Origin: Ectopseudomonas oleovorans | Lineage (GTDB): Bacteria; Pseudomonadota; Gammaproteobacteria; Pseudomonadales; Pseudomonadaceae | NCBI RefSeq assembly: GCF_003052605.1 | Contig: NZ_QASO01000031.1 | Location: 1-32,655 of the forward strand | DNA length: 32,655 nt | Direction of reading: 5' to 3' | Part shown: piece after piece, positions 32,526-32,655 of the stretch | Numbering within the stretch: the first letter of the stretch is position 1 | How the letters are laid out: each line of letters begins with the position of its first letter | Position numbers and translations under genes: made by a program | The notes under the pieces: model-generated | What the model saw: the letters and a program-made list of their open reading frames with translations, nothing else | Databases searched by the model: none | What the model was told of the DNA's origin: nothing

Positions 32526-32556
32526 CCATAGTAAACCGAGCGGTTCGGTACTATTC
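32526..32556 (+). promoter_or_regulatory. Divergent promoter with operator copy 2
   Basis: ACCGAGCGGTTCGGT (32534-32548) is a perfect ACCGA-N5-TCGGT palindrome. It runs into TACTAT (32549-32554), the likely -10 for the plus-strand gene starting at 32576. A clean -35 at 17 nt is lacking; TTGCCA at 32523-32528 lies 20 nt upstream of the -10. Confidence 0.6.
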
Positions 32557-32575
32557 GCATATTGGATGAGCCTTC

Positions 32576-32655
32576 ATGACGTCACAACCGCTGCTCTCAC
32601 AACTGCTGCGACAAGCAGGCACGGCGCTCTGCACGATCTCACTGGTCGGCTGCGC
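32576..32655 (+). CDS. Lipoprotein-signal protein, probable first gene of an efflux operon (cut by window edge)
   Basis: The ATG at 32576 with GGATGAG 7 nt upstream opens a frame that continues to the window end (26 codons). It begins MTSQPLLSQLLRQAGTALCT and reaches a lipobox LVGC with Cys26, the hallmark of a bacterial lipoprotein (signal peptidase II). In a divergent pair with a TetR/AcrR repressor, the first gene is commonly the periplasmic adaptor of an RND pump. Only the signal sequence is visible, so the product class is inferred from context. Another lipoprotein is possible. Confidence 0.6.
   Translation, partial: MTSQPLLSQLLRQAGTALCTISLVGC

Overview
The window reads as a chromosomal segment of a Pseudomonas, most like the P. 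mendocina/oleovorans/stutzeri side of the genus by my impression of the protein sequences; no search was run. Gene order from the Nudix gene to pgsA follows the block I know from P. aeruginosa (nudix-idh/icd-cspD-clpS-clpA-infA-bpt-aat-trxB-ftsK-lolA-rarA-serS-cysG, then tusDCBE, yccA, gacA, uvrC, pgsA). Typical Pseudomonas REP-type palindromes lie between genes.

Layout. 1-187: 5' end of an IS110/IS1111-type transposase, next to a Nudix hydrolase gene whose usual downstream neighbour mnmA is not visible. 188-4976: Nudix hydrolase, monomeric isocitrate dehydrogenase (idh), a divergent dimeric isocitrate dehydrogenase (icd), and cspD. 5208-10030: an N-end-rule neighbourhood, with the adaptor ClpS, the unfoldase ClpA, and the two aminoacyl-protein transferases Bpt and Aat, with infA between them. 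A 268-bp inverted-repeat (MITE-like) element abuts the bpt stop codon. 10086-19013: trxB, then divergently ftsK, lolA-rarA-crcB (tightly packed), serS and cysG. 19069-23306 on the minus strand: glutathionyl-hydroquinone reductase, the tusD-tusC-tusB-tusE-ybiB chain with 4-bp stop/start overlaps or abutment (tRNA U34 thiolation relay), and the BI-1-family protein YccA. 23472-26788: tRNA-Ser(UGA), gacA-uvrC and pgsA.

26856 to the end is different. tRNA-Gly(GCC) carries at its 3' end the 18-bp sequence used as attachment site by ICEclc/PAGI-2-type integrative and conjugative elements. It is followed directly by a P4-type tyrosine integrase of the IntB13 type. I read this as one end of an integrated ICE; the rest lies beyond the window. 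After the integrase come a LysR-type effector domain without its DNA-binding half, a divergent small XRE-type repressor with tandem 11-bp repeats between them, and a minus-strand tetR-marR-lysR regulator operon. Divergent from tetR is a gene that begins with a lipoprotein signal and is cut by the window edge. It is probably the first gene of an efflux operon, an inference from context. The tetR/lipoprotein intergenic region holds two nearly identical, inverted 20-bp sites that overlap the -10 boxes. This is the best candidate for unusual biology here.

The core region (188-26788) is ordinary housekeeping. I see no CRISPR array, no toxin-antitoxin pair and no recognisable phage-defence cassette. 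Any novel cargo of the island would lie to the right of this window.
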